DNA of 43,129 bases, taken from Planctomycetaceae bacterium (lineage in GTDB: Bacteria > Planctomycetota > Phycisphaerae > Phycisphaerales > SM1A02). The stretch covers positions 1-43,129 of the forward strand of contig CANETX010000002.1 in the NCBI GenBank assembly GCA_947441435.1, in the 5' to 3' direction. Below the pieces are notes generated by a model. It worked only from the letters and a program-made list of their open reading frames with translations. It ran no database searches and was not told where the DNA came from. A program made the translations under genes and the position numbers. This document shows positions 25,743 to 37,589 of this stretch, piece by piece. Numbering within the stretch: position 1 is the first letter of the stretch; each line of letters starts with the position of its first letter.

Positions 25743-26425
25743 CAGGCCGCATCCCCGTCTCCGCCGGCACCAATGGGGCGCTCATCGGCTTCTGGCTCCG
25801 CCTTGACCTTCGTGGCATCCTCCTTCCACTGGTCAGGGTGGAACTGATGCGCGAGGCGACCCACGATGAAGTGGGCATCCTTCAAGAGGTAGTCGTCGAG
25901 GACCAGCGAGCGCTCGTTCGTTCCCACGACCTTGGCGATGGACTTGCTCATCCACTTCGACATGTCGATTCCGGTGATGTCGGCGCTGGCGAGCGTCGCG
26001 CCATCGACCGTCAGATCGCCGTTGTCGGCGAGATCGATCCGGCGGCGGCGCAGCTGCAGGAGTTGCCAGATGAAGTACGGCGTTCCGAGGACGCCGCAGC
26101 CCACGACATAGACCCAGAGTTGCAGGGGTCGGTCGTACACAGGCACTGGCTCGGGCGCGCCGCTGGCGTATCGACGAAACTCCATCTTGGCCCGCTCGTA
26201 CGCGGCGATCTGCACGACGGAGAGCGGGGTCGAAGGGTTCTGCGACTGCGTTTCTAGAGCATCCTTCTCCGACTTGATCCGGGAAAACTCGACGTACTCG
26301 GCGTCCTCATGCGGAATCCGAACCCAGTAGTCGTAGCCCCCCCAAATCCCGAATCCAAGGCAAAGCACGGTGTATCCCACATACCAGGCGATGCGCGAGG
26401 AGCGGGCCGTGGCAGCGAGTGACAT
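25742..26425 (-). CDS. hypothetical membrane protein, two predicted TM segments
   Basis: Hydrophobic stretches IAWYVGYTVLCLGFGIWGG and LWVYVVGCGVLGTPYFIWQLL; stop overlaps the start of the downstream B12/GTPase gene (TGATG). Confidence 0.7.
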   Translation of the reverse strand: MSLAATARSSRIAWYVGYTVLCLGFGIWGGYDYWVRIPHEDAEYVEFSRIKSEKDALETQSQNPSTPLSVVQIAAYERAKMEFRRYASGAPEPVPVYDRPLQLWVYVVGCGVLGTPYFIWQLLQLRRRRIDLADNGDLTVDGATLASADITGIDMSKWMSKSIAKVVGTNERSLVLDDYLLKDAHFIVGRLAHQFHPDQWKEDATKVKAEPEADERPIGAGGDGDAA

Positions 26426-26431
26426 GGCTCG

Positions 26432-26437
26432 ATGGTA
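26432..26437 (-). promoter_or_regulatory. TACCAT -10-like hexamer, 6 nt from the start at 26425
   Basis: + strand CAT-ggctcg-ATGGTA. Confidence 0.65.
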
Positions 26438-26470
26438 ACGCGAAACGCTTGCCTATGGCTGCATCTGGGT

Positions 26471-26476
26471 TACCTT
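26471..26476 (+). promoter_or_regulatory. TACCTT -10-like hexamer, 6 nt from ATG 26483; TTGCCT 16 bp upstream as possible -35
   Basis: TTGCCT (26449-26454)-16 bp-TACCTT-caggcg-ATG. Confidence 0.65.
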
Positions 26477-26482
26477 CAGGCG

Positions 26483-28654
26483 ATGCCCCATTGCACAAGG
26501 TCGATCGCTTTCGCCACGGTCGTTGCACTCGGGGGGATCGCCTCGGTCGCAAGCGCCGACTGCGGTGCCGATGTCAACGGCGACTCGATCGTCGATGCGA
26601 TCGATCTCGGTGCTTTGCTCGCCAACTGGGGCAACGCAGGCAATGGCGACATCGATGGCGACGGAACCGTCGGTGGCAATGACGTCACCGTCCTCTTGGC
26701 GAGTTGGATGGAGAGTTGCGCGTCGGAGCCGACTGAGATCCGGATGGCGGCGATCCAGCTCGCGGCGCATCCCTACGCCTCCTTCGTGCAGGCGTTCATC
26801 GTCGGGACTCCCGTGAGTGCGGCGATCGATCCGGCCCTCACGCCCGTGACGGCGGGTGCATCGGCGGACCTCTACGTCGTCGCGGCGCGATCTCAGGCGG
26901 GATGGTCGGCCAATCGCACGCTCACCGATGCCCGCGGAGCGGCGCAGGTCCTCACGTTCGCCGCAGGGGGGATCGCCGCCAATCGCTTCACGCTGACCGG
27001 GATGAACAACATTCCCGCGGACACGAGCCTTTCCGTCGGCATCGGCTTCGACCTCGTCCTCGACATGGACCGCGATGGCACGCTGTCGGGGGGAGATCTC
27101 ATCGATGGCGGCGGCGATCGCAGCGCCATCTGGTGGTGTCGCGATCCCGGGGCGACGGGTCCCCTCGCGGTCACGACGCTTTCGGCGTACACCGCATCGG
27201 GGGCCACCGCGGGCTACACCTCATCGCGGCTCTGGTACCCGACATCGATCGCCACGCTCGGCGTGCGACCGCTCATCGTCATCTCCCACGGCAATGGCCA
27301 TCAGTACATCTGGTACGACTACCTCGGCACGCATCTGGCGAGTTGGGGGTTCATCGTCATCAGCCATCAGAACAACACGGTGCCGGGAATCGAGACGGCA
27401 TCGACGACGACGCTGCAGCACACCAGCGCGATCATCGCGCAGCAGGGGACGGTGGCTGCGGGGGCGATCAACGGACACCTTGATGCCACGCGCATCGGCT
27501 GGGTCGGCCACAGCCGCGGCGGCGAGGGGATCGCCCGCGCGTACGACCGGCTCTACGACGGCACGTACGTCGCGACGGGTTACAACGGGCAGAGCCTCAA
27601 GTTCCTCTGCTCGATTGCGCCGACGGACTTTCTCGGCCCCACCAGTGCCCACCCGCACGCGGCGAACTACATGGTGCTCTGGGGAGCGGCCGACGGTGAC
27701 GTGAGCGGCATTCCCACCAACACGGTGGCGTGGAGTTTCGATCTGTCTGAGCGTTCGACCGGCTACCACAACACCGTCTATGTCCACGGCGCCGACCACA
27801 ACGACTTCAACTGCTGTGGGATCAACGATTTTGTCGGTCCTGCAGGGACCGCGATCGGGAACGCGGGCGCGCAGGCGGTCGCCAAGGCGTTCATCCTCGC
27901 GGGGATGAAGTACCACCTCGATGGCGAGACAGCGCTCGAAGAGTTCCTGTGGCGGCCGAGTTCGACCTTGCGGCCGCCGGTTGTCGCGTCGACGACGACA
28001 CTGGTCAAGGAACTCTGCGAACAAATCGCAACCGGAAGCGTGGTCATCGACAACTTCCAGACGCAGACGGGGACGACGACTTCGTCGAGCGGCGGGACGG
28101 TCACGTCGACGGTGGCGAACATTTCTGAGGCGCTCGCGCGTGATACCGACGCGAGCTACACGTGGAGCACCGCCAACCCTCACAACGGATCGATCCGGGC
28201 GCAGTCGACCGACGCGCAGCGGATGGTTGCATGGGACTGGAATAGCGCACAGTCGATGGAGTGGTCGGTGCCCGTTGCGCTTCAGGACGTCTCGGGACGG
28301 GACTTCGTCGAACTCAGAGTCGGACAGGGGACTCGCCACCCCAACACCGTGACCCTCAACGGAGACGCGACCTGTTCGATCGTCCTGCGCGATGCGACCG
28401 GCGTCGAAGCGCGTGTCTCGTCGAGCGCCCAAGGCGAAGGCATCAAGCGGGTCTATCAGCGCACCGGCAGCGGCACCGGCACCGGATGGCAGAACGAACT
28501 TCGCACGATTCGCCTGCGATTGCGCGACTTCCAAACCGGCGGCACGGGGATCGACCTCGCGCGCATCGCGGCGGTGCGACTCGAAGTCGGCGGGACTGCA
28601 GGAAGCACGACCGGCCGATTCGTGATCGATGACCTTCAGTTCACCAAGGAGTGA
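26483..28654 (+). CDS. secreted dockerin-like + alpha/beta hydrolase (dienelactone hydrolase/cutinase-like) + C-terminal beta-sandwich-like domain
   Basis: Signal peptide; DVNGDSIVDAIDLGALLANWG...DIDGDGTVGGNDVTVLLASW (dockerin type I-like Ca-binding pair); PLIVISHGNGHQY, IGWVGHSRGGEG; C-terminal VIDNFQTQTG...RFVIDDLQF. Confidence 0.82.
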   Translation: MPHCTRSIAFATVVALGGIASVASADCGADVNGDSIVDAIDLGALLANWGNAGNGDIDGDGTVGGNDVTVLLASWMESCASEPTEIRMAAIQLAAHPYASFVQAFIVGTPVSAAIDPALTPVTAGASADLYVVAARSQAGWSANRTLTDARGAAQVLTFAAGGIAANRFTLTGMNNIPADTSLSVGIGFDLVLDMDRDGTLSGGDLIDGGGDRSAIWWCRDPGATGPLAVTTLSAYTASGATAGYTSSRLWYPTSIATLGVRPLIVISHGNGHQYIWYDYLGTHLASWGFIVISHQNNTVPGIETASTTTLQHTSAIIAQQGTVAAGAINGHLDATRIGWVGHSRGGEGIARAYDRLYDGTYVATGYNGQSLKFLCSIAPTDFLGPTSAHPHAANYMVLWGAADGDVSGIPTNTVAWSFDLSERSTGYHNTVYVHGADHNDFNCCGINDFVGPAGTAIGNAGAQAVAKAFILAGMKYHLDGETALEEFLWRPSSTLRPPVVASTTTLVKELCEQIATGSVVIDNFQTQTGTTTSSSGGTVTSTVANISEALARDTDASYTWSTANPHNGSIRAQSTDAQRMVAWDWNSAQSMEWSVPVALQDVSGRDFVELRVGQGTRHPNTVTLNGDATCSIVLRDATGVEARVSSSAQGEGIKRVYQRTGSGTGTGWQNELRTIRLRLRDFQTGGTGIDLARIAAVRLEVGGTAGSTTGRFVIDDLQFTKE

Positions 28655-29310
28655 CCGTGACGACGACCATGCCCATCCTCACGCTCGCCGCGCTCCTGGC
28701 CCTTGGGGCCGCTGCGCCGACAGCGCTTGCTCAGGTTGCCCCCGCAGGTGGCCACGAGGTTTCGAAGTTGCCGGAGTTGCCACCGACCCCATCGGTCGCG
28801 ACCGTGCCGACGATTGTGTCCGTGCAGCGGGTGGCGCTCGTGACGCCGTACGAGACCGACTTCCGCAAGGAGCGACCTCAGGTGACGTCGGGTTGGCTCA
28901 TGGTCATCAAGGGTCGCGCCGATGTGATGGCGCCGCGCGCGCTCGCGCAGCCGCTGCTGCTCGCAGGCGGAACGAATTGGACCGAGAGCGTCGAGTGGTT
29001 CAACCACGGACACGAGAGCGGCCACCGAGTCTGCTTCATCCCGCACACATCCGAGGCATCAAAGAAGCCCGACGCGCTCGCGTCTCTGCGCGTGTGGTTC
29101 GGCTCCGCAGCGCTGCCCGAAGCGACGGATGCGACGATGCTCGCCGCCGAACGCACCAAGGCCGACGAGGCGAAGATCGTCGCGAAGCCACTGCCAGTCG
29201 CCCCGTCGAAGCCCGCCGAGTTTGCCGATCGTGAGGCGCTCGTTGCTGCTGCTCAGTCGCTCATCGCGCGCTGGTCGCCGGACGAAGTCGAGCCCGCGCC
29301 CGCCAAGTAG
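28651..29310 (+). CDS. hypothetical secreted protein
   Basis: GTG start overlapping the previous stop (GTGA); signal peptide MPILTLAALLALGAAAPTALAQ. Confidence 0.7.
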   Translation: MTVTTTMPILTLAALLALGAAAPTALAQVAPAGGHEVSKLPELPPTPSVATVPTIVSVQRVALVTPYETDFRKERPQVTSGWLMVIKGRADVMAPRALAQPLLLAGGTNWTESVEWFNHGHESGHRVCFIPHTSEASKKPDALASLRVWFGSAALPEATDATMLAAERTKADEAKIVAKPLPVAPSKPAEFADREALVAAAQSLIARWSPDEVEPAPAK

Positions 29311-30479
29311 TTGCTCGCAGAACGCTCGGGCATCAAGCCGCATTCGGGGCAGGGGTGTCCGCTCGGAAGGCTCTGAAGGTCGTGCTTGCAGCGCGGACAT
29401 CGCTCGTCCTCGAAGGCCACGAGCACGCGCAGTCCGCAGTGACCGCAGGGGTGCGATCCAATCTTGAAGAATCCCTTCTTCCCGCAGCGGGGGCATCGCA
29501 GGTCCGTTCCGTCGAGTTCCCACTCGCGCAAGGCGCCTCGGCGACCGACGCGGTAGAGAATCAACGCGGCAAGTCCGAGGCATCCGTCGGCGACGACCGA
29601 GGCGAAGAAGAGCCGTGGGATCCAATCGTCGCCGCGACCGGAAGTGTCGGAGGCGCTGAGGCACGCCGCGAGAACGCCCGAAACGATGAGCATCCCCGCG
29701 AGCCCGAGCGCGCAGCGGCGCTCGGCGGTCCCGAGCGCGAGGCCACCGACGAGAGACAGCACCGCCGCGCTCGAGGCGAGTCCTGCCGAGAGCGAACCGG
29801 CCATCAGCGTCGGCGCGCCAAAGGTGTTCGAGTTGCTGTGGATCACGACGATCATGACGGCGCTGGCGATCGTCGCGCCGAAGATGCCGACGATGGCCAC
29901 CGTCCGCCGGGCGATCGAGGGCGGGGGAGTGAACCCGACGGCACAGATTCCCGAAACGACGATCCACGCCATCATCACCCACCATGTCGGGATCAGTTGC
30001 CAACCGCCGAATCCGGTAGCGGGTCGAAGCGCCCACGCGGCGATGACACCGAGCGTCGCCAGCGCGATGGCGCCGACCGCGAGTTCGCATGCCAGGTGCA
30101 TTGGGCCGCGGGTCTTGCCGAGGTGGCGAAGCGGCACGAAGGCGAACGCATAGCCGCCGAACAACAGGAACATCGAGGCAATCGCGCGCTCCTCCCATCC
30201 CCAGAAGTTCCCGTCGGTCCAGATGAGGAGGAGTCCGATGCCCGTCTCGATGCCCAGCACCGCAAGTCCGACGAGCCATTCGAGGCTCGGTCGCTGGTTC
30301 TCTCGCTTGGGAAGTGCGGGGAGCGCGGCAGCGCAGGCGACCGCGATCACGATGCTCGTCCCGATGAACTGACCGGCGAGGGTTGAGTTCGCCGGGACGA
30401 GGATGAACAGGATCGCGCATCCCGCCGCCGCGACGAGCGAGAAGAGCATCGTCCGGATGATCACCCGACGCAGCGTCAT
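29253..30479 (-). CDS. polytopic membrane protein with two C-terminal zinc-ribbon-like motifs
   Basis: Many hydrophobic segments then CPRCGKKGFFKIGSHPCGHCG and CPRCKHDLQSLPSGHPCPECG. Confidence 0.75.
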   Translation of the reverse strand: MTLRRVIIRTMLFSLVAAAGCAILFILVPANSTLAGQFIGTSIVIAVACAAALPALPKRENQRPSLEWLVGLAVLGIETGIGLLLIWTDGNFWGWEERAIASMFLLFGGYAFAFVPLRHLGKTRGPMHLACELAVGAIALATLGVIAAWALRPATGFGGWQLIPTWWVMMAWIVVSGICAVGFTPPPSIARRTVAIVGIFGATIASAVMIVVIHSNSNTFGAPTLMAGSLSAGLASSAAVLSLVGGLALGTAERRCALGLAGMLIVSGVLAACLSASDTSGRGDDWIPRLFFASVVADGCLGLAALILYRVGRRGALREWELDGTDLRCPRCGKKGFFKIGSHPCGHCGLRVLVAFEDERCPRCKHDLQSLPSGHPCPECGLMPERSASNYLAGAGSTSSGDQRAMSD

Positions 30480-30485
30480 GCGCCC

Positions 30486-30491
30486 ATCCTA
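30486..30491 (-). promoter_or_regulatory. TAGGAT -10-like hexamer, 6 nt from the start at 30479
   Basis: + strand CAT-gcgccc-ATCCTA. Confidence 0.65.
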
Positions 30492-30518
30492 GACATCAGC
30501 CTGTCCGGCTCGAGATCG

Positions 30519-33059
<2,541 letters not shown>

Positions 33060-33065
33060 GGGGAA

Positions 33066-33071
33066 CCTCCT
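33066..33071 (-). promoter_or_regulatory. Shine-Dalgarno AGGAGG of clpC
   Basis: + strand CCTCCT, 6 nt from CAT 33057-33059. Confidence 0.85.
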
Positions 33072-33086
33072 GGTGTGAAACGTTGA

Positions 33087-33092
33087 ATCCTA
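33087..33092 (-). promoter_or_regulatory. TAGGAT -10-like hexamer of clpC, distal (leadered)
   Basis: + strand ATCCTA; predicted leader about 21 nt that contains AGGAGG. Confidence 0.55.
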
Positions 33093-33263
33093 CGGAGCCG
33101 ACGAGAACGCCGCTCCAACCCAGAGCATCCAGCGTGCCACAGCCATACAGTCGGATACCGGAGCGCTTGACTCAAGGGGAAGCGGGGATTTCGGAGGGGC
33201 GGCCCCCTTCCGCAGTGGCAGCAGGGCCATTTCGCCGCGGTTCTTGGGGCTATCAGGGGCAAT

Positions 33264-33986
33264 TCAGCGATCGGCGACAATCCGGCCATCGTCCAGCCGG
33301 ACCACCCTCGAAGCCCGGCGGGCGACCTCGGGGTCGTGGGTGACCATGACGAGGGTGAGTCCCGCAGCGTGACGGGCTGCAAGGAGGTCGAGGATTCCCG
33401 CTCCGGTGTGCGTGTCGAGATTGCCTGTGGGTTCGTCGGCGAGAAGGACGCGCGGCGAGTTGACGAGCGCGCGCGCGATGGCGACGCGTTGCCGTTCGCC
33501 GCCGGAGAGTTGCGCGGGGCGATGGGTGAGCCGATGCGAGAGGCCGAACTCCGCGAGCAGTGAGAGCGCGAGTGCGCGGCCCGCCTTTCGGCGCTCCTGC
33601 CCCAGCGGTCCCCACGCGCCAACGAGCGAGGGAAGCAGTGCATTCTCGAGCACAGTCAGTTCCGGCAGCAAGTGATAGAACTGGAAGACGAATCCGATGT
33701 CACGATTGCGGTAGGTGTCGAGCGCGCCGCCGCGGCCGAAGGCAACGCGTTGTCCGGCGAAGCGCACTTCGCCCCCATCAGGATCGGGCCGATCGAGGCC
33801 TCCTAAGAGATGCAGCAGCGTGCTCTTTCCCGATCCCGATGAGCCGAGGATCGCCAGCCACTCGCCCTCGGCAACGACGAGATCGGCCCCAAGCAGCACG
33901 GGAACGCCGATAGTGCCGAACGCGTAGGTCCTGCGCACACTGCGCGCTTCGAGGATCGTGCGAGCGCCGCTCGTTGGCTCAGCCAT
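33264..33986 (-). CDS. lolD: ABC transporter ATP-binding protein, LolD/MacB type
   Basis: [75 protein letters not shown]. Confidence 0.9.
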   Translation of the reverse strand: MAEPTSGARTILEARSVRRTYAFGTIGVPVLLGADLVVAEGEWLAILGSSGSGKSTLLHLLGGLDRPDPDGGEVRFAGQRVAFGRGGALDTYRNRDIGFVFQFYHLLPELTVLENALLPSLVGAWGPLGQERRKAGRALALSLLAEFGLSHRLTHRPAQLSGGERQRVAIARALVNSPRVLLADEPTGNLDTHTGAGILDLLAARHAAGLTLVMVTHDPEVARRASRVVRLDDGRIVADR

Positions 33987-35619
33987 AGTGGAGCGCCTCC
34001 ACTGGGTCGATATCGGCGGCCTTCGATGCGGGGATCGCCGCTCCGATCACGCTGAAGAGGATCCCGCCAACTGCGGTCGTCCACGCGGTGGTCCAGTCGA
34101 CCTGATCGGGAATGATCGTGAAGTAGTAGACGCTCGGATCCCAGATGAGCGTCCCCTTGTGAAAGAGGAGGAGCGTCGCGGCGAGGGCAAGGACAAGCGT
34201 TCCGAGGAGCCACAGAAGCACGGACAGAAGTCGTTGGCGCCAGAGGGCGCGCACGAGGCCGATGAGGCAGAGTCCCGCGGCGACGTAGCCGCCGATCCAC
34301 ATGCCGCTGGGGGCATCCGATCCGATGGCGAGATGGATCGCGTTGATATTGCGGATGATCATCCAGGCGAGAGCGACCCCGAGCCCGCTGCCGACGACGC
34401 CGATCACCAGTCCGTAGCGAAGGAAGATCCACATGACGCCGAGGCGCGAGGCGCCGATGGCCCTGAGGATGCCGATGTCGCGCGTCTTTTCGACGACAAT
34501 TGCCCAGAAAATCGAGAGGATCAGCCCGGCGCAGACGAGATAGATGAGCGAGAAGAGGACCCGCATCATCTCGCGTTCCTTCTCGACGGGAGTGATGAGA
34601 TCGCGCAGCTGTTCCTCCCAAGTGAGGATGTTCACGATCGAGGATGCGCGCGCGGTGCGCGTGGGATCCTTGGCGATCCGTTCGGCGAAGTCCGCGTAGA
34701 TCGAACCGATGGACTTCTTGAGATCGTCCGCCGATACGCCGGGCTTGGCCCGTACGAGCACCTTGGTGATGCGCGCGGGGGTCGTGCCGATGATGGGGTA
34801 GTTCCCCGCTGCGTCGGGTTCGGCGGAGAGGTCGTACAGCGGCGCCTCATCGAGCCGCAGGAGTCGCTGCCCCTCGGTGAGCGGGATGTAGATGCGGTTG
34901 CGATCCACTTCGTAGATGCCCGTCTGCACTTCGTTGACGATGGGAAAAATCTGCTCGCGTGGTTCGGCGATCTTGCCTTGGCCCGAGACGGGGACGACGG
35001 TGAGTGTCACATCGTGGCCGGGCATGAACCAGCCGTAGCGGGGGAGGTAACTGCCGTCGCGCTGACGGGAATTGCCGACGGAAACATGCATGCCCAGCGT
35101 GATTCCGGGGCGCCCCGTCGACGACTGGACCAGCGTTTCGCCGTCCGTGAGCACCGCGGGCTTCAGCGAACGCCGCGGGTCCTCGGGCGTCATCGCCGCT
35201 GCAGCGGCTTCAGTTGCGGGGGGACGCCAGTACAAGTCCTTGGCGTAGTCGGTGACCGTCGCGAGACTCGCAGGATCGACCGCCCACACCTGCACGTGCG
35301 AGACTTCCTTTTGCGGGCCCGCCGGATACGGCATACGCAAGAGTCCGATCGTGTCGATCAGCGGCGTCGCCCCCTGCACATCAGGATTCGCACGAATCGT
35401 CGCGAGGAGTTCGTCGGAGTACGGGATGCCGCCAAGGCCCGACGAGACGATCACGTCGCCGACGATCGTTCGCCCCGAGGCCTTCAGCATGTCGAGGAAT
35501 CCGGTCATCACCGAGACGACCGTGACGACGAGAGCGACGCAGAGTCCCACGGCGCCGATGGCGATGAACGGGATGAGCCGCGAGGTCAGGTAACGGTTCG
35601 AGAGCAGCGCGGCGTACAC
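33979..35619 (-). CDS. ABC transporter permease, LolC/LolE (FtsX-like) family
   Basis: N-terminal SNRYLTSRLIPFIAIGAVGLCVALVVTVVSVMTGFLD; RDIGILRAIGASRLGVMWIFL; C-terminal [23 protein letters not shown] start. Confidence 0.9.
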   Translation of the reverse strand: MYAALLSNRYLTSRLIPFIAIGAVGLCVALVVTVVSVMTGFLDMLKASGRTIVGDVIVSSGLGGIPYSDELLATIRANPDVQGATPLIDTIGLLRMPYPAGPQKEVSHVQVWAVDPASLATVTDYAKDLYWRPPATEAAAAAMTPEDPRRSLKPAVLTDGETLVQSSTGRPGITLGMHVSVGNSRQRDGSYLPRYGWFMPGHDVTLTVVPVSGQGKIAEPREQIFPIVNEVQTGIYEVDRNRIYIPLTEGQRLLRLDEAPLYDLSAEPDAAGNYPIIGTTPARITKVLVRAKPGVSADDLKKSIGSIYADFAERIAKDPTRTARASSIVNILTWEEQLRDLITPVEKEREMMRVLFSLIYLVCAGLILSIFWAIVVEKTRDIGILRAIGASRLGVMWIFLRYGLVIGVVGSGLGVALAWMIIRNINAIHLAIGSDAPSGMWIGGYVAAGLCLIGLVRALWRQRLLSVLLWLLGTLVLALAATLLLFHKGTLIWDPSVYYFTIIPDQVDWTTAWTTAVGGILFSVIGAAIPASKAADIDPVEALHYG

Positions 35620-35628
35620 GGACCCCCA

Positions 35629-36309
35629 TTATTCCATGAGATCGAAGAACCGTGGGTCCGCCGGGCCGCCGATGGAAACGGCGGTGACGAGGCCGGTGTA
35701 GTCGTCGGCGCCTGGACTGGAGAAACCCGCCTTCGGCGCGACCATCGTGAAGGTCTCGTTCGCGCGGACGGCGTCGTCGGGGCCGCCGAGTGGTCGACCC
35801 GAATCGCAGTCGAGCCCGCTGGGAATGTCGATGGCTACGACCGGCAAGCCCGCCGCGTTGAGCTGGTTGAGCCAGTGAATCGCTGCCAATTCGGCACCCT
35901 CGGGGGGTCGGGTGAGGCCAGTCCCAAAGATCGCATCGATGAGGACAACGGGGCGGAGGCCGCCACGGTGGAGCGAGTCCGGCGGAAACGGCTGAATGAG
36001 TCCCAGTGCCTCGGCGCTCGCGCACATCGTGGCGGCATCGGATCCGGTGCGGGGCGGGGCGACTTGGAGCGCGATGGCATCGAGTCCGTGGCTCGCGAGC
36101 GTGCGCACGATCGCATAGCCGTCACCGCCGTTGTTGCCGCTTCCACAGAGCGCGAGGAACTGTGATGTCTGTGCGCCGACGCGTCGGCGAAGGAGCGCGG
36201 CGCATTCGACTGCGGCGTGGGTCATCAGCACGATGGAGGGGATGCGCCAGCGCTTCTGGCACCACTTGTCGTGGCGGATCGCCTGCGCGCGTGTGAATGA
36301 GTCGGCCAC
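35629..36309 (-). CDS. nnrE: NAD(P)H-hydrate epimerase (YjeF_N domain)
   Basis: LCGSGNNGGDGYAIVRTLASHGLDA, VLIDAIFGTGLTRPPEG, VAIDIPSGLDCDSGRPLG. GTG start at 36309. Confidence 0.92.
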   Translation of the reverse strand: MADSFTRAQAIRHDKWCQKRWRIPSIVLMTHAAVECAALLRRRVGAQTSQFLALCGSGNNGGDGYAIVRTLASHGLDAIALQVAPPRTGSDAATMCASAEALGLIQPFPPDSLHRGGLRPVVLIDAIFGTGLTRPPEGAELAAIHWLNQLNAAGLPVVAIDIPSGLDCDSGRPLGGPDDAVRANETFTMVAPKAGFSSPGADDYTGLVTAVSIGGPADPRFFDLME

Positions 36310-36315
36310 AACGCA

Positions 36316-36321
36316 AGCGTA
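36316..36321 (-). promoter_or_regulatory. TACGCT -10-like hexamer, 6 nt from the nnrE GTG
   Basis: + strand CAC-aacgca-AGCGTA. Confidence 0.65.
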
Positions 36322-36334
36322 TCGGTGCGACCGC

Positions 36335-36340
36335 TACCCT
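36335..36340 (+). promoter_or_regulatory. TACCCT -10-like hexamer, 6 nt from GTG 36347
   Basis: TACCCT-cttcgc-GTG. Confidence 0.65.
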
Positions 36341-36346
36341 CTTCGC

Positions 36347-37579
36347 GTGGCGCTCGTCATCACCGTCTGGATCCTCGCGGCGCTCTCACTGGCGGGGGGT
36401 GCGTACTGGGCCGTCGTGCGCTACCGAGTCGAGCGCGACGGACGCAATCGACCGGGGCTCGCGGAAGGGGAGTCGCTCACGCTGCCCGCGTGGCCGAGCG
36501 TGTCGGTCATCATTCCTGCGCACAACGAGGAGGAGCATGCGCCGGATCTCCTGAGGACACTCGACTCGCAGGATTACCCCGGCGAACTCGAGATCATCTT
36601 CGTGCTCGATCGGTGCACCGACGCGACGCGCAGCGCCCTCGAGCGCGAGCGCGCGCGGTCGGCGGCGAGCGGGCTCCGCCTTCCGACGCTCACGATCATC
36701 GACAACCACTCCTGCCCAGAGGACTGGGCGGGAAAGTGCAACGCTGCGCGGCTGGGGGCTGCGGCTGGGAAAGGGGAGATCCTCCTCTTCACCGATGCGG
36801 ATACGCATTTCGCGCCGTCCCTGGTGCGATGCGCGGTCGCGCTCGCGAAGACCCGCTCGCTCGCGCTGCTGTCGGCGCTCCCTGAAGTCAGCGTCCGCCA
36901 CGCCTTCGAGGCCGCCGTGCAGCCGGTCGCGGCGGTGCAGTTGATGAAGCTGTATCCGATCTCGCGAGTCAACGCCGAGGACGAACCGCGCCCGTTCGCC
37001 AACGGGCAGTTCATGCTGTTCACGCGCGAGTCCTACGACGCGCTCGGGGGGCACGCGGCGGTGAAAGACGATCTCCTCGAAGATCTCGCCTTCGCCAGAC
37101 GAATGGTCCATGTCCTCAAGCGCCGCGCTGGGCTCTTCGTCGCCGACGGACTGCTCGGTGTGCGGATGTACGAGTCATTCGCGCAGTTCCGCGAAGGCTG
37201 GCGGCGAATTCTCATCGAGGCGTGCCATCGCAATCCGTCGCGGATGAGCCGGTATGCCGTCGAGAACGCGACCGTCGGTGCGGTGATTCCACTGATTGCG
37301 CTCGCGACTCTCGTCGCGGCCGCGTGCGCACTGCAGGCGAACGACACGCCGCTCGCGATCGGCGGCTTCACCGCAGGGGCGATCGCACTCCTGCTCCAGT
37401 TGACCACCGCAGCGCGCATCTACTCGCTGATGGGAATTCCGAAACGGTGGGCACCGACCTATCCCTTCGGTGCGATCATCGTCGCGCGGATCCTCTGGAA
37501 GGGCTCACGCGACCTCCGCGAACGCCGCGCGGTCCGCTGGGGCGGTCGGCAGTACATCCTCGCACCCCGCGCGGACTGA
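36347..37579 (+). CDS. membrane glycosyltransferase family 2
   Basis: WPSVSVIIPAHNEEEHAPDLLRTLDSQDY, LLFTDADTHFAP, LLEDLAFARRM, QFREGWRR; N- and C-terminal TM segments. GTG start. Confidence 0.9.
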   Translation: MALVITVWILAALSLAGGAYWAVVRYRVERDGRNRPGLAEGESLTLPAWPSVSVIIPAHNEEEHAPDLLRTLDSQDYPGELEIIFVLDRCTDATRSALERERARSAASGLRLPTLTIIDNHSCPEDWAGKCNAARLGAAAGKGEILLFTDADTHFAPSLVRCAVALAKTRSLALLSALPEVSVRHAFEAAVQPVAAVQLMKLYPISRVNAEDEPRPFANGQFMLFTRESYDALGGHAAVKDDLLEDLAFARRMVHVLKRRAGLFVADGLLGVRMYESFAQFREGWRRILIEACHRNPSRMSRYAVENATVGAVIPLIALATLVAAACALQANDTPLAIGGFTAGAIALLLQLTTAARIYSLMGIPKRWAPTYPFGAIIVARILWKGSRDLRERRAVRWGGRQYILAPRAD

Positions 37580-37589
37580 CTTCCGTCGG

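Noticed and set aside
27221-28534. 437-aa minus-strand ORF antisense to the dockerin-hydrolase gene
   Set aside because: Arg-rich antisense artefact with no recognisable domain.
33060-33263. clpC-lolD gap as a further site for the palindrome families
   Set aside because: 204 bp examined; only loose G/C-rich self-similarity (AAGGGG...CCCCTT), without the arm or core architecture.
33958-36165. 735-aa + strand ORF antisense to lolC/nnrE
   Set aside because: Arg/Asp/Glu/His-rich low-complexity antisense artefact; the opposite strand encodes recognised proteins.
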